Positions 44,622 to 52,293 of a stretch of 64,000 bases of DNA are shown piece after piece. The stretch spans positions 248,001-312,000 of the forward strand of contig NZ_JALKCV010000004.1 in NCBI RefSeq assembly GCF_023634065.1, written 5' to 3'. The notes under the pieces are model-generated. The model was not told where the DNA came from. It was given only the letters and a program-made list of their open reading frames with translations, and made no database searches. Source of the stretch: Microbulbifer litoralis (GTDB lineage: Bacteria > Pseudomonadota > Gammaproteobacteria > Pseudomonadales > Cellvibrionaceae). Both the position numbers and the translations under genes were made by a program. Position 1 is the stretch's first letter. Each line of letters starts with the position of its first letter.

Positions 44622-47600
44622 ATGTCGACACAATTCGCCGGCCAACTCACCAAAGAGTTGCACAGCGCCCGCCAGCGGGCCCGCCAGTATCTACATGCCG
44701 ACGAAAACCAGTGCGTCAGCGAACTGCTGACAGCCCCGCGCCCCAGTGACTCACTGCGCCAGAAGATTCTCAAAACCTCCCGCGAGCTGGTGCAGCACTC
44801 GCGCCAGCACCGCAGCCAGCGGGGCACCCTGGACGCCTTCCTGCAACAGTTCGGCCTGTCCAACAAGGAAGGCGTGGCGTTGATGTGCCTGGCGGAATCC
44901 CTGCTGCGCGTACCGGATGCGGATACTGCCGACAAACTGATCGCCGAAAAAGTGCATTCCGGCAACTGGGCCAGCCATCGTGGCCAGTCCGACTCGCTGT
45001 TCGTCAACGCCTCCACCTGGGGCCTGATGCTGACCGGCAATATCGTCGAACTGGACCCGGATATCACCGAGAAACCCTCCCACTTGATGAGGCGCCTGGT
45101 CAGCCGCGTGGGCGAGCCGATGGTGCGCACCTCCATGCTGCAGGCGATGAAGATCATGGGCGGCCAGTATGTCCTGGGCCGCACCATCGGGGAGGCCCTG
45201 AAACGCGGCCCGGCGGAGAACCAGCCCGGCACCCGCTTCTCCTTCGACATGCTGGGCGAAGGCGCCCGCACCATGGCGGATGCCGAGCGCTACTTCGAAG
45301 CCTATATGAGCGCGATCGAGGCCATCGGCAGGCATAACGACAAGCGCGACGTGGTGGAAGCCAACGGCATCTCCATCAAACTGTCCGCCCTGCACCCCCG
45401 CTACAGCGCCCTGCAGCACGACCGGGTCATGAACGAACTGCTGCCCCAGGCCAAGCGCCTGTGCGCGGCCGCGGCCAAATACGATATGGCGCTCAATATC
45501 GACGCCGAAGAGGCCGAGCGCCTGGATGTCTCCATGGACATCTTCGAAGCCCTGGCGCGCGATCCGGAACTGAAAGACTGGCAGGGTCTCGGCTTCGTGC
45601 TGCAGGCCTACCAGAAACGCGCCCCACACGTGGCGGACTGGCTGGTTGCCCTGGGCCGCGACACCGACCGCAAGATCATGGTGCGCCTGGTCAAAGGCGC
45701 CTACTGGGATACCGAGATCAAACTCGCCCAGCAGTTCGGCCTGAGCGATTACCCGGTCTACACGCGCAAGTGCCACACCGACCTCTCCTACCAGGTCTGC
45801 ACCAAAAAACTGCTGGATAACCGCGACGCCATCTACCCGCAATTCGCCACCCACAATGCCTACACCGTGGGCCTGGTACTCGAGCTGGCCGGCGACAGTG
45901 ACGGCTACGAATTCCAGCGCCTGCACGGCATGGGGCATCTCCTTTACGCTCAAGTGGAGGCGGTGCACGGCAAGCGCGTGCCGCTGCGCGTTTACGCCCC
46001 CGTGGGCGCGCACAAGGACCTGCTGCCCTACCTGGTGCGCCGCCTGCTCGAAAACGGTGCCAACAGCTCGTTCGTCAACCGCTTCATGGACGAGAAAACC
46101 CCCATCGACGAACTGGTGCAGGACACCCTCGAACAGAGCGAGGCCTGCAATCCCTATCGCCATCCACAAATCCCGGTACCGGAGGACATCTACATGGGTA
46201 AAGAGGCGCTGCCACGGAAAAACTCACACGGCATCGAACTGACCGACCCGATTGCGGTGGCACCGCTGCTGGCCTCGGTGGAAAAGATGCGCGGCAAGGA
46301 GTTTCACGGCGGCCCGATTATCGATGGCGTCATGGGCGAGACCGACCAGCCCGTCTACAACCCGGCCACCGGCGAACGGATTGGCTATACCGCCGACGCC
46401 AGCAAAGCACAGATCGACACCGCCTATGCCCTCGCCACCGAGGCCCAGGTGGCCTGGGACCGCCTGGGCGGCAATGCGCGCGCAAAGATTCTCGACAAAG
46501 TCGCCGACCTGTACGAGGAACACCTGAACGACCTGACCGCACTGATCGCACTGGAAGCCGGCCGCACCCTGAACGATGGCATCAGCGAGGTGCGCGAGGC
46601 GGTGGACTTCTGCCGCTACTACGCCAACGGCGCGCGCAAGCATTTCAGCGCTCCCGAGGAGCTGCCCGGCCCCACCGGCGAGAGCAACGAACTGGTGCTG
46701 ACCGGCCGCGGCGTCTTTACCGCCATCTGCCCCTGGAACTTCCCGCTGGCCATCTTCACTGGCCAAGTGGTCGCCGGCCTGGCATCGGGCAACGCGGTGC
46801 TGGCCAAGCCCGCCGAACAGACCCCACTGATCGCCGCCCGCGCCATCGAACTGATGCACAAAGCCGGCGTCCCTACCAAAGTGCTGCACCTGATTACCGG
46901 CACCGGCGCCGCCGTGGGCGCACCGCTGATCGAAGACCCGCGCCTGTCCGGCGTGGCCTTTACCGGCTCCACCGAAACCGCACGCCTGATCAACAAACAG
47001 CTGGCCGACAAAGACGGCCCCATCACCCCGCTGATTGCCGAAACCGGTGGCCAGAATGTGATGATCGTCGACTCCACTGCCCTGCCAGAGCAAGTGGTGG
47101 ACGACGTGATCCAGTCCGCTTTCCTGAGCGCCGGCCAGCGCTGCTCCGCACTGCGCATCCTGTGCGTGCAGGACGTGATTGCCGACAACCTGCTGGAAAT
47201 GCTGAAAGGCGCCTGCGAGGAACTGACCCTGGGCGACCCCTCCAGACTGGAGACCGATATCGGCCCGGTGATCGACGACAAGGCACTGAAAATCCTCGAG
47301 GCGCACCGCGAGCGCATGCAGCGTGAAGCCAAGCCGCTGTTCGCCTTCGACGAACAGAAAAAGCCCGCTACCGGTACCTTCTTCGGCCCGCAGGTGGTGG
47401 AAATCGAGGATCTGGACATACTGAAACGCGAAGTCTTCGGCCCCTTCCTGCACGTGGTGCGCTTCAAGGCCGGCGAACTGGAAGACGTTATCCGCCGCAT
47501 CAACGCCACCGGCTACGGCCTGACCTTCGGCCTGCACTCCCGCATCGAAGGTCGCGCCGGCGCCGTATTCAAGCGCGTGAATGTGGGCAACACCTACGTC

Positions 47601-47780
47601 AACCGCGATATGGTCGGCGCCGTGGTCGGCGTCAACCCGTTCGGCGGCCAGGGCCTCTCCGGCACCGGCCCCAAAGCCGGCGGCCCCCACTACCTGTTCC
47701 GCTTCGCCAACGAAAAGACCAAGACCATCAACACCGTGGCCACCGGCGGCAACACCGAGCTGTTTACCCTGGGCGAGTAA
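44622..47780 (+). CDS. putA: bifunctional proline dehydrogenase / P5C dehydrogenase PutA
   Basis: 1052 aa. Proline is oxidised to P5C by the FAD-linked TIM barrel (about residues 80-480: LSALHPRYSALQ, LNIDAEEAERLD, RLVKGAYWDTEIK, YPQFATHNAYT, RLHGMG, RVYAPVG). Glutamate is then made by an NAD aldehyde dehydrogenase domain (about 520-1030: CPWNFPLAIFTGQVVAGLASGN, AETGGQN, catalytic Cys in SAGQRCSALR near 840, GGQGLSGTGPKAGGPHY). There is no N-terminal ribbon-helix-helix, so it does not self-regulate, in keeping with the divergent Lrp-type gene. TGGGAG precedes the ATG. A strong terminator follows. Confidence 0.96.
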   Translation: MSTQFAGQLTKELHSARQRARQYLHADENQCVSELLTAPRPSDSLRQKILKTSRELVQHSRQHRSQRGTLDAFLQQFGLSNKEGVALMCLAESLLRVPDADTADKLIAEKVHSGNWASHRGQSDSLFVNASTWGLMLTGNIVELDPDITEKPSHLMRRLVSRVGEPMVRTSMLQAMKIMGGQYVLGRTIGEALKRGPAENQPGTRFSFDMLGEGARTMADAERYFEAYMSAIEAIGRHNDKRDVVEANGISIKLSALHPRYSALQHDRVMNELLPQAKRLCAAAAKYDMALNIDAEEAERLDVSMDIFEALARDPELKDWQGLGFVLQAYQKRAPHVADWLVALGRDTDRKIMVRLVKGAYWDTEIKLAQQFGLSDYPVYTRKCHTDLSYQVCTKKLLDNRDAIYPQFATHNAYTVGLVLELAGDSDGYEFQRLHGMGHLLYAQVEAVHGKRVPLRVYAPVGAHKDLLPYLVRRLLENGANSSFVNRFMDEKTPIDELVQDTLEQSEACNPYRHPQIPVPEDIYMGKEALPRKNSHGIELTDPIAVAPLLASVEKMRGKEFHGGPIIDGVMGETDQPVYNPATGERIGYTADASKAQIDTAYALATEAQVAWDRLGGNARAKILDKVADLYEEHLNDLTALIALEAGRTLNDGISEVREAVDFCRYYANGARKHFSAPEELPGPTGESNELVLTGRGVFTAICPWNFPLAIFTGQVVAGLASGNAVLAKPAEQTPLIAARAIELMHKAGVPTKVLHLITGTGAAVGAPLIEDPRLSGVAFTGSTETARLINKQLADKDGPITPLIAETGGQNVMIVDSTALPEQVVDDVIQSAFLSAGQRCSALRILCVQDVIADNLLEMLKGACEELTLGDPSRLETDIGPVIDDKALKILEAHRERMQREAKPLFAFDEQKKPATGTFFGPQVVEIEDLDILKREVFGPFLHVVRFKAGELEDVIRRINATGYGLTFGLHSRIEGRAGAVFKRVNVGNTYVNRDMVGAVVGVNPFGGQGLSGTGPKAGGPHYLFRFANEKTKTINTVATGGNTELFTLGE

Positions 47781-47814
47781 GCCGCGGTATCGCCGCGCAA
47801 TAGCGCGGCAAACA

Positions 47815-47851
47815 CAAAAAGAGCGAGCCCATCGGCTCGCTCTTTTTGTTT
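47815..47851 (+). terminator. strong rho-independent terminator after putA
   Basis: CAAAAAGAGCGAGCC-catc-GGCTCGCTCTTTTTG: a 15-bp stem with T-run, 35 bp after the putA stop. The A-run on the left makes it usable on both strands. Confidence 0.92.
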
Positions 47852-48180
47852 GTGCGGGCCAGGTACAACAACGATTGAGCCACGCAGATCAAAAAACAGA
47901 CAAACCCCAAAAGTGACCAAATCCCAACCGACATTTCGGCCCCGGCGACCGATATTTTTACCAGCCGCCAAACTCCGGCATAATCTTCCACCAGATCAGT
48001 AACCTGGAAGGCCGTGGAAAATAGTGGATATCAGTCGCTGCGACCGAATACGCCATTTGGTACATGTGAACCAAATTTGTGGGAAGCTTGACCCCGCGAG
48101 GGATTGCGGCGATTGTGTCGTCGAATATATCCGGGAATATGTTTCAAAGTGCTGTCGGTCGTGAGGACTGCGATATAACT
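47852..48180. other. boundary between core chromosome and AT-rich island
   Basis: About 330 bp with no convincing gene. Base composition falls steadily from the GC-rich core toward the AT-rich island beginning near 48180. Just before the first cassette boundary the sequence reads GCGATATAACT; I could not find an integrase gene, an attI site or a full upstream attC here. Confidence 0.4.
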
Positions 48181-48205
48181 GTTATGCTGAGAAGAGAGAT
48201 TTACG

Positions 48206-48778
48206 ATGAAAACCGAATTAGAAAATATTGATGGGGCAATTTCTGATAGCCAGAAGATTGCTGCGGATCACTCTACTTCTGCAAGCAGAATACTCAGCGT
48301 GGTAATGATGCTTACCGTCACATTGATAATGATACTAGTTTCCGCATTTCTCTTGCCGCTTCTTTCGATAAAAAGCGAGTCAACGTTAAATATTCCGGAC
48401 GCATTTTTGTATGTCTTTCTAGCCATCTATACACTTACATTCAGTATTTTGATGGCGATTTACAGGCTGCATATTAATGAAAAGTCAAAAATAGAACATT
48501 TTGTAGTGGGATTTATGCGGATTCGTGTCGCCGGTAGTAATAACACTCCTGGATACCAGTCTGAAGTTCGGGAGTCACTTACTGATGGTGCCTTCCAGTT
48601 CCCTGAAAAATCAACTAAAAAAGATAAAATAGAAAGCCCAATCCCTGGGCATCCCGGTAGTGATTTTTCTACTGCAATTCTCAATAAAATTATTAATAGT
48701 GTGGATATCAAGCTTTCAAAAAAAGGTGATACAGATTCTAAACCATCAGCATCTAAGACCGCCGAACCCGCTGTATAG
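48206..48778 (+). CDS. unknown two-TM protein in integron cassette 1
   Basis: 190 aa, not recognised. N-terminal 25 residues polar, then two TM helices (about 28-54, ILSVVMMLTVTLIMILVSAFLLPLL, and 66-86, AFLYVFLAIYTLTFSILMAIY), then a charged cytoplasmic or periplasmic tail of about 100 residues rich in Ser, Lys and Asp (HINEKSKIEHFVVGFMRIRV, ending ASKTAEPAV). The AGAGAG ribosome site lies eight bases before the ATG. Starts 25 bp after a cassette boundary and stops on the first base of attC, as typical for cassette genes. Codon use is AT-rich. Function unknown. Confidence 0.75.
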   Translation: MKTELENIDGAISDSQKIAADHSTSASRILSVVMMLTVTLIMILVSAFLLPLLSIKSESTLNIPDAFLYVFLAIYTLTFSILMAIYRLHINEKSKIEHFVVGFMRIRVAGSNNTPGYQSEVRESLTDGAFQFPEKSTKKDKIESPIPGHPGSDFSTAILNKIINSVDIKLSKKGDTDSKPSASKTAEPAV

Positions 48779-48904
48779 CATAACAAACAGCGGCAGAGCG
48801 ACAGCCAACGCTACGCACCTTTTGTGTTACTCGCTGGCGCTCAAACATTAACACAAAATGCGCTCCGCGCTGGCTGCGCCTGCGCTGGGCGTTAACTGTT
48901 ATGC
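48778..48904 (+). other. attC recombination site (VCR-like, 127 bp)
   Basis: Ends GCATAACA and TGTTATGC are inverted repeats (R'' and R'). Inner arms pair imperfectly, with a perfect 10-bp stem TTTTGTGTTA (48820-48829) / TAACACAAAA (48849-48858) around a 19-nt loop. The left arm has CAGCGGCAGAGCGACAGCC facing GGCTGCGCCTGCGCTG on the right. Length and layout match Vibrio-type VCR attC sites. It begins in the stop codon of the upstream gene. Confidence 0.75.
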
Positions 48905-48931
48905 GAAATATTGGGGATAAGGTTCTACGAA

Positions 48932-50041
48932 ATGCCACCTAAAGACCATGATGCAATTCTGATCGACACATCCATATTTGAAAGTCACGGATTGCGACTT
49001 GACTCTGGAATATTGGGAACGCTTAAGCAATTTAAGGATAGCCCGGTAGCCATTCTTATCCCTGATGTCATCAAAAACGAACTCCTCTCGCATTTGGAGA
49101 AAAGAATTCGGACATCACAAAGCACATTGAGCAAAGCTGTTAATGATGCAGGTAAGTATGTCTTTGCAAGTGATGAAGAGCTAGCTGACGTGAACAAAAT
49201 CGTCGATGGGTTCGCTGACCCCAAGGTGCTAGCCGAAGCTCGATATTCTCAGTTCGTCTCTGATGTACGGGCCACAGAAATACAGTGCGATGACTTTATT
49301 TCAATTAATGACGTACTAAAAAGGTATTTTGACAATGAGCCACCTTTCTCTGAATATGGGAAAAAGAAAAATGAATTTCCGGATGCGATTGTACTGTTAG
49401 CAGTAGAGGCATGGGCTGATGCAAAAGAGGTGAAGGTTCTCGCTGTTTCGGCTGACAGCGATTGGAGACTTTTTTGTGAGCAGTCACTTCGCATTGATTG
49501 CGAGGAAAAGCTGGCATCGGGATTGGATAAGTTCAATCACACCAAAGCCGCTATTTCGTTTATCGATGAATTAGAGACTCTATTTAAGGACGGAACAGAA
49601 GCAGAATTTGTAGAGAAGGTTGCAGACGCCCTTAATACGGCATTAGATGGGTTTACCCCAAATCAGTACGCGGAGTCCCAATTCTATTGGGAGCCAGAGG
49701 GGGCCCACGGCTGGTTTGAAAACATTGATTTCCTCGATGAAAAATTCCGAATAGTTGAAGTTACTCATGAATGGATCGTGACAGAGGCTGTTGCGGAAAT
49801 TACTGTTGGGGCTGAAGGGGAGTTCAGTTTGTCAGTTCTCGATTCCGTGGATAAAGACTATGTAAGCTTGGATTCCGTCACTGCAGAGGCATCAGAGACG
49901 TTTGTGTCCTCCCTACTCATTACTATTTCTGGATACCTTGATAATGTCGCGAACATAGTTGTTGAAGAGGTAGAAGTATTAGATCCAATAAAAAGTATTA
50001 ATTTCGGCACGTTGGAGCTGAGCGATAGCTTTTACGAGTGA
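48932..50041 (+). CDS. PIN-domain (DUF4935-like) protein in integron cassette 2
   Basis: 369 aa. N-terminal PIN nuclease domain (residues 1-165): DHDAILIDTSIFESHG (first Asp), IPDVIKNELLSHLEK (Asp/Glu), EFPDAIVLLAVEAWA (Asp) and VLAVSADSDWRLFCEQ (Asp), the four acidic metal ligands of a PIN RNase. The remaining 200 residues are acidic and beta-rich (EWIVTEAVAEITVGAEGEFSLSVLDSVDKDY), unlike the short VapC toxins, and resemble DUF4935-type proteins. ATG 48932 was chosen over a TTG at 48911; AAGG precedes it. No antitoxin partner is adjacent. Possible RNA-targeting defence or regulation; not proven. Confidence 0.8.
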   Translation: MPPKDHDAILIDTSIFESHGLRLDSGILGTLKQFKDSPVAILIPDVIKNELLSHLEKRIRTSQSTLSKAVNDAGKYVFASDEELADVNKIVDGFADPKVLAEARYSQFVSDVRATEIQCDDFISINDVLKRYFDNEPPFSEYGKKKNEFPDAIVLLAVEAWADAKEVKVLAVSADSDWRLFCEQSLRIDCEEKLASGLDKFNHTKAAISFIDELETLFKDGTEAEFVEKVADALNTALDGFTPNQYAESQFYWEPEGAHGWFENIDFLDEKFRIVEVTHEWIVTEAVAEITVGAEGEFSLSVLDSVDKDYVSLDSVTAEASETFVSSLLITISGYLDNVANIVVEEVEVLDPIKSINFGTLELSDSFYE

Positions 50042-50053
50042 GATTTCGCATAA

Positions 50054-50350
50054 TCGGGTAAGGACGGGTATTTAGCCCGCCCTCCCCACAACACCCTGCA
50101 TGCGGGTCCGCACAGGGCGTTTCAATCAGAGTAGTGAAGCTTGATCCATCCGTCGCGCAGTGTCGCCAACCCGGCCTTCTTCAGGTAGTCATTTGACAAT
50201 GCCTGATTGATTCCGGGTGTTTTTGAACTGCGCCACGGGCCTTTACTTGTAATACCGCACGCCACCGCAGCTTGGACATGCACACCCAGCCTCATTAGAT
50301 TACGCACCTTGGTTCGCGGCTTACGCCACCGGCGGCAAGCTGACCGACGT
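50054..50350 (-). mobile_element. 5'-truncated group IIC intron inserted in an attC site
   Basis: On the minus strand this reads reverse-transcriptase C-terminus (50122-50349), domain V (about 50089-50122: AACGCCCTG...CAGGGTGTT with CGC triad), domain VI (GGGCGGG-ctaaata-CCCGTCC at 50061-50082) and the 3' end CCTTACCCGAT, directly followed by TTATGCGAAATC, the bottom strand of an attC R'' end. Orientation opposite to the cassettes and insertion at R'' are the hallmarks of group IIC-attC introns. The 5' half is missing, so it is immobile. Confidence 0.7.
50122..50349 (-). pseudogene. group II intron reverse transcriptase/maturase, C-terminal fragment
   Basis: 75 codons before the stop, reading ...CRRWRKPRTKVRNLMRLGV, then CGITSKGPWRSSKTPGINQAL and DGWIKLHYSD. 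This is the C-terminal maturase/DNA-binding end of IIC-type intron proteins, whose usual length is over 400 aa. An in-frame TAA at 50350-50352 and loss of recognisable sequence further upstream show a 5' deletion. Confidence 0.75.
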
Positions 50351-50433
50351 TATCTTGCCAAGTTCAGGTTGTCCACTTAATTGTTATCAATGACGGAGCT
50401 TTACAGTCGGGTCCAATGGCCTTTGAGGGGCTT

Positions 50434-50467
50434 GAGCCGTATGCGAGGAAACCCGCACGTACGGTTC
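50434..50467 (+). ncRNA. group II intron domain V, second remnant, plus strand
   Basis: A 34-nt hairpin: GAGCCGTATGCG, loop-side AGGAAACC, CGCACGTACGGTTC. The outer stem GAGCCGTA/TACGGTTC and the AGC catalytic triad match domain V of a group II intron that is not the IIC copy next to it, and it points the other way. No intron-encoded protein for it is seen; the following 60 bases up to the GNAT gene may be domain VI and 3' exon but I could not fold them convincingly. Confidence 0.6.
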
Positions 50468-50529
50468 TTAGAGGACTGGGATTCGGTGATGGCTTCTAGC
50501 TACTCGGCACGCACTTTATTGAGAAACAA

Positions 50530-51063
50530 ATGAACAGTATCGATCTACAACCAGTCTTGAAAGGGAATACTATTTACCTTCGCCCCTTGGATCTGGGTGA
50601 TTTTGAAGCGCTCTATCAAGTAGCATCTGATCCTAAAATTTGGGAACTGCATCCTGATTCGGAGCGATATAAGCGCGAAATATTCCGAGCCCGCTTTTTC
50701 GAAAGCGCGCTGGCTAGCGGTGGTGCATTGGCAATAGAAGAGAACGATACCGGCCGTATCATCGGTTCCAGCCGATACTATGAGTGGAAGCCGGACACAA
50801 AGGAAGTCTCAATTGGCTACACCTTTATCGAGCGACAGCACTGGGGAACAGGCACCAATCGGGAATTGAAAGATCTTATGCTTAGGCATATCTATAAATG
50901 GGCTGCGGCAGTTTGGTTTCATGTCGCTAAAACTAATATTCGATCTCGCCGCTCAGTCGAGAATCTTGGCGCAATACTATCTCACGAAAAAGAACGAGAG
51001 CTAAATGGCAATCCATTTACACAGCTTTATTACAAGCTTGAGGCGCCAGAGTATCGCGTCTAA
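50530..51063 (+). CDS. GNAT-family N-acetyltransferase
   Basis: 177 aa. RimJ/RimL-like fold: YLRPLDLGDFEALYQVASDPKIWELHP at the start, GRIIGSSRYYEW, IGYTFIERQHWGTGTNRELKDLML (acetyl-CoA-binding motif A, QxxGxG) and a C-terminal TNIRSRRSVENLGAIL. It transfers acetyl from acetyl-CoA to an amine, perhaps a protein N-terminus or small molecule. It follows intron remnants in the AT-rich island and its stop overlaps GTCTAAC, an attC-like R'' end, so it may be another cassette. AT-rich codon use differs from the core genes. Confidence 0.88.
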   Translation: MNSIDLQPVLKGNTIYLRPLDLGDFEALYQVASDPKIWELHPDSERYKREIFRARFFESALASGGALAIEENDTGRIIGSSRYYEWKPDTKEVSIGYTFIERQHWGTGTNRELKDLMLRHIYKWAAAVWFHVAKTNIRSRRSVENLGAILSHEKERELNGNPFTQLYYKLEAPEYRV

Positions 51064-51181
51064 CAATACCAGGTAGGGCGGCGCCAAGAAGCGGCGCGTC
51101 TGTTGGTGGCATTAAGCACCCAAGCTTCAAAAAAGTAAAAATCTCGCTAAAAATAAGCGCCTATCATAAAAAGGGTTATTC

Positions 51182-51965
51182 ATGAAGCTGATATTATTCC
51201 TTATCGCCACGATCTACTCCACAGTATGCGGATCAAGCTCGGCAAATATTTTTTGTAACCGAACTTTCCAAGGAAGCATTTATATTGAAACATACCGATT
51301 ATGGAACAAATATTGGACTGTTAAAAACCACAAGGGGAATTGTTTTAATAGATCCTATGCCGGGGAATGAAAACCTGGATGTTTTAAATAATGCTGTAAA
51401 AGACCTGGTTGATGGACCCGTTAAATTTATATTAAATACGCACGAACACAGTGATCATTCAGGCGGGAATGCTTACTTTATCAAAAAAGGAAGCACACTT
51501 CTTTATGACGTGACAAAAATCAAAGAAATTCACGGCTTTCTGGTAGAATCTCATACCACTGAGGATAAAGTTTTTTTCCATCAGAAAAGTAACAGCATCT
51601 TTGTTGGTGATATTTATGACACCAGCTGGCATCCAACGTTTTATTCCGGAGGATTATCCGGTTTCAGAAAGGCAATTGAAGCAATCCTGAAGCTCGGAAA
51701 TGACGACAGCATCATTGTCCCTGGACACGGTAAACCGACGAGAAAATCCGAACTCCGAGCATTTCGGAAAAACACTTTGGACTGGGTGTCAAGAGTAAGA
51801 AAGTTGAAAAATGACGGCATGACGGCAATCGAGATTAAGAATGATGCACAAATAAACATTATTTTGGATAAGTTTAACCTGGAAGACAAAGCCGACTTCA
51901 TACCAGAGAAAGCATTTATCTGGTTTATTGAAAGAACTCTAACAGTGATTGATAAGGATGTTTAA
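51182..51965 (+). pseudogene. exported metallo-beta-lactamase-fold hydrolase, frameshifted
   Basis: The signal-peptide frame (MKLILFLIATIYSTVCGSSS at 51182, with AAGGG upstream) and the catalytic frame (from about 51255; NTHEHSDHSGGNAYF, the HxHxDH site, and IVPGHGKPTRK) are in different phases. They would join as ...SSANIFVTELSKEAFILKHTD if the six-T run near 51248-51253 had five T. The rejoined protein would be about 260 aa, a normal class-B-like MBL hydrolase exported to the periplasm. Either the gene is broken, phase-variable at the homopolymer, or the base call is wrong. Codon use is AT-rich like its neighbours. Confidence 0.75.
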
Positions 51966-52051
51966 CACCGTGTTTATTGAGGGTTTCATAATTGTATTGA
52001 CAGTTATCCATAATTCTTCAATAGCTTTAAACACTACATTCACTCGCTTGA

Positions 52052-52131
52052 GTCGTCATTCCGGACTCGATCCGGAATCCAAAGCGCCGGAACACCTTCG
52101 CTGGATCCCGGATCGAGTCTGGGATGACGAC
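52052..52131. repeat. 80-bp palindromic repeat (30-bp inverted arms)
   Basis: Arms at 52052-52081 and 52102-52131 match at 27 of 30 positions as inverted repeats (starts GTCGTCATTCCGGACTCGAT, ends GATCGAGTCTGGGATGACGAC less one base). The centre reads AAGCGCCGGAACACCTTCGC. Such GTCATTCCGGA...-type palindromes are widespread intergenic repeats in proteobacteria. It marks the right side of the AT-rich island; a related short unit is at 61052. The rest of 51966-52293 holds only a small GC hairpin (52198-52217) and no gene. Confidence 0.7.
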
Positions 52132-52293
52132 TACGACAAGTAGTTTTGGTCAAAAAATTTTGAGACAACTAATAATTGTACTGTAATTTCGCCAAGTACC
52201 GCCGTTGGCACGGCGGTGAATCCAATGTGCAAAAAACCGCTGATTAACGAACGATACCGACACATTTCCGCTCCCTGAATTGGTGATACAAAC

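Larger units (their letters stand above)
48181..50053 (+). mobile_element. integron-type gene cassettes without integrase in view
   Basis: TAACTGTTATGC occurs identically at 48176-48187 and 48893-48904, defining a 717-bp repeat period. Between them lie one gene (48206) and a VCR-like attC (48778-48904). The second cassette holds the PIN gene and ends in GCATAA at 50048-50053, where an attC would begin but a group IIC intron interrupts it. Genes run in one direction, each followed at once by attC, as in integron cassettes. Composition is AT-rich against a GC-rich core. No intI is seen, so this is a CALIN-like cassette cluster. Confidence 0.7.

Noticed and set aside
46224..47690. 488-codon open frame antisense to putA
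   Set aside because: Arises from GC-rich codon bias opposite a certain gene; repetitive Gly/Val/Ala/His/Asp composition and no domain.
47764..47991. Minus-strand 75-aa frame with a good-looking TM segment (MSVGIWSLLGFVCFLICVAQ)
   Set aside because: The strong putA terminator hairpin lies inside it, there is no ribosome site, and it overlaps the putA 3' end; could be real but unsupported.
48206..50041. Toxin-antitoxin pair (membrane protein plus PIN)
   Set aside because: The genes lie in separate cassettes with an attC between them and the first gene has no antitoxin features.
52198..52217. ACCGCCGT-tggc-ACGGCGGT hairpin as terminator
   Set aside because: No T-run on either strand and no gene ending just before it.
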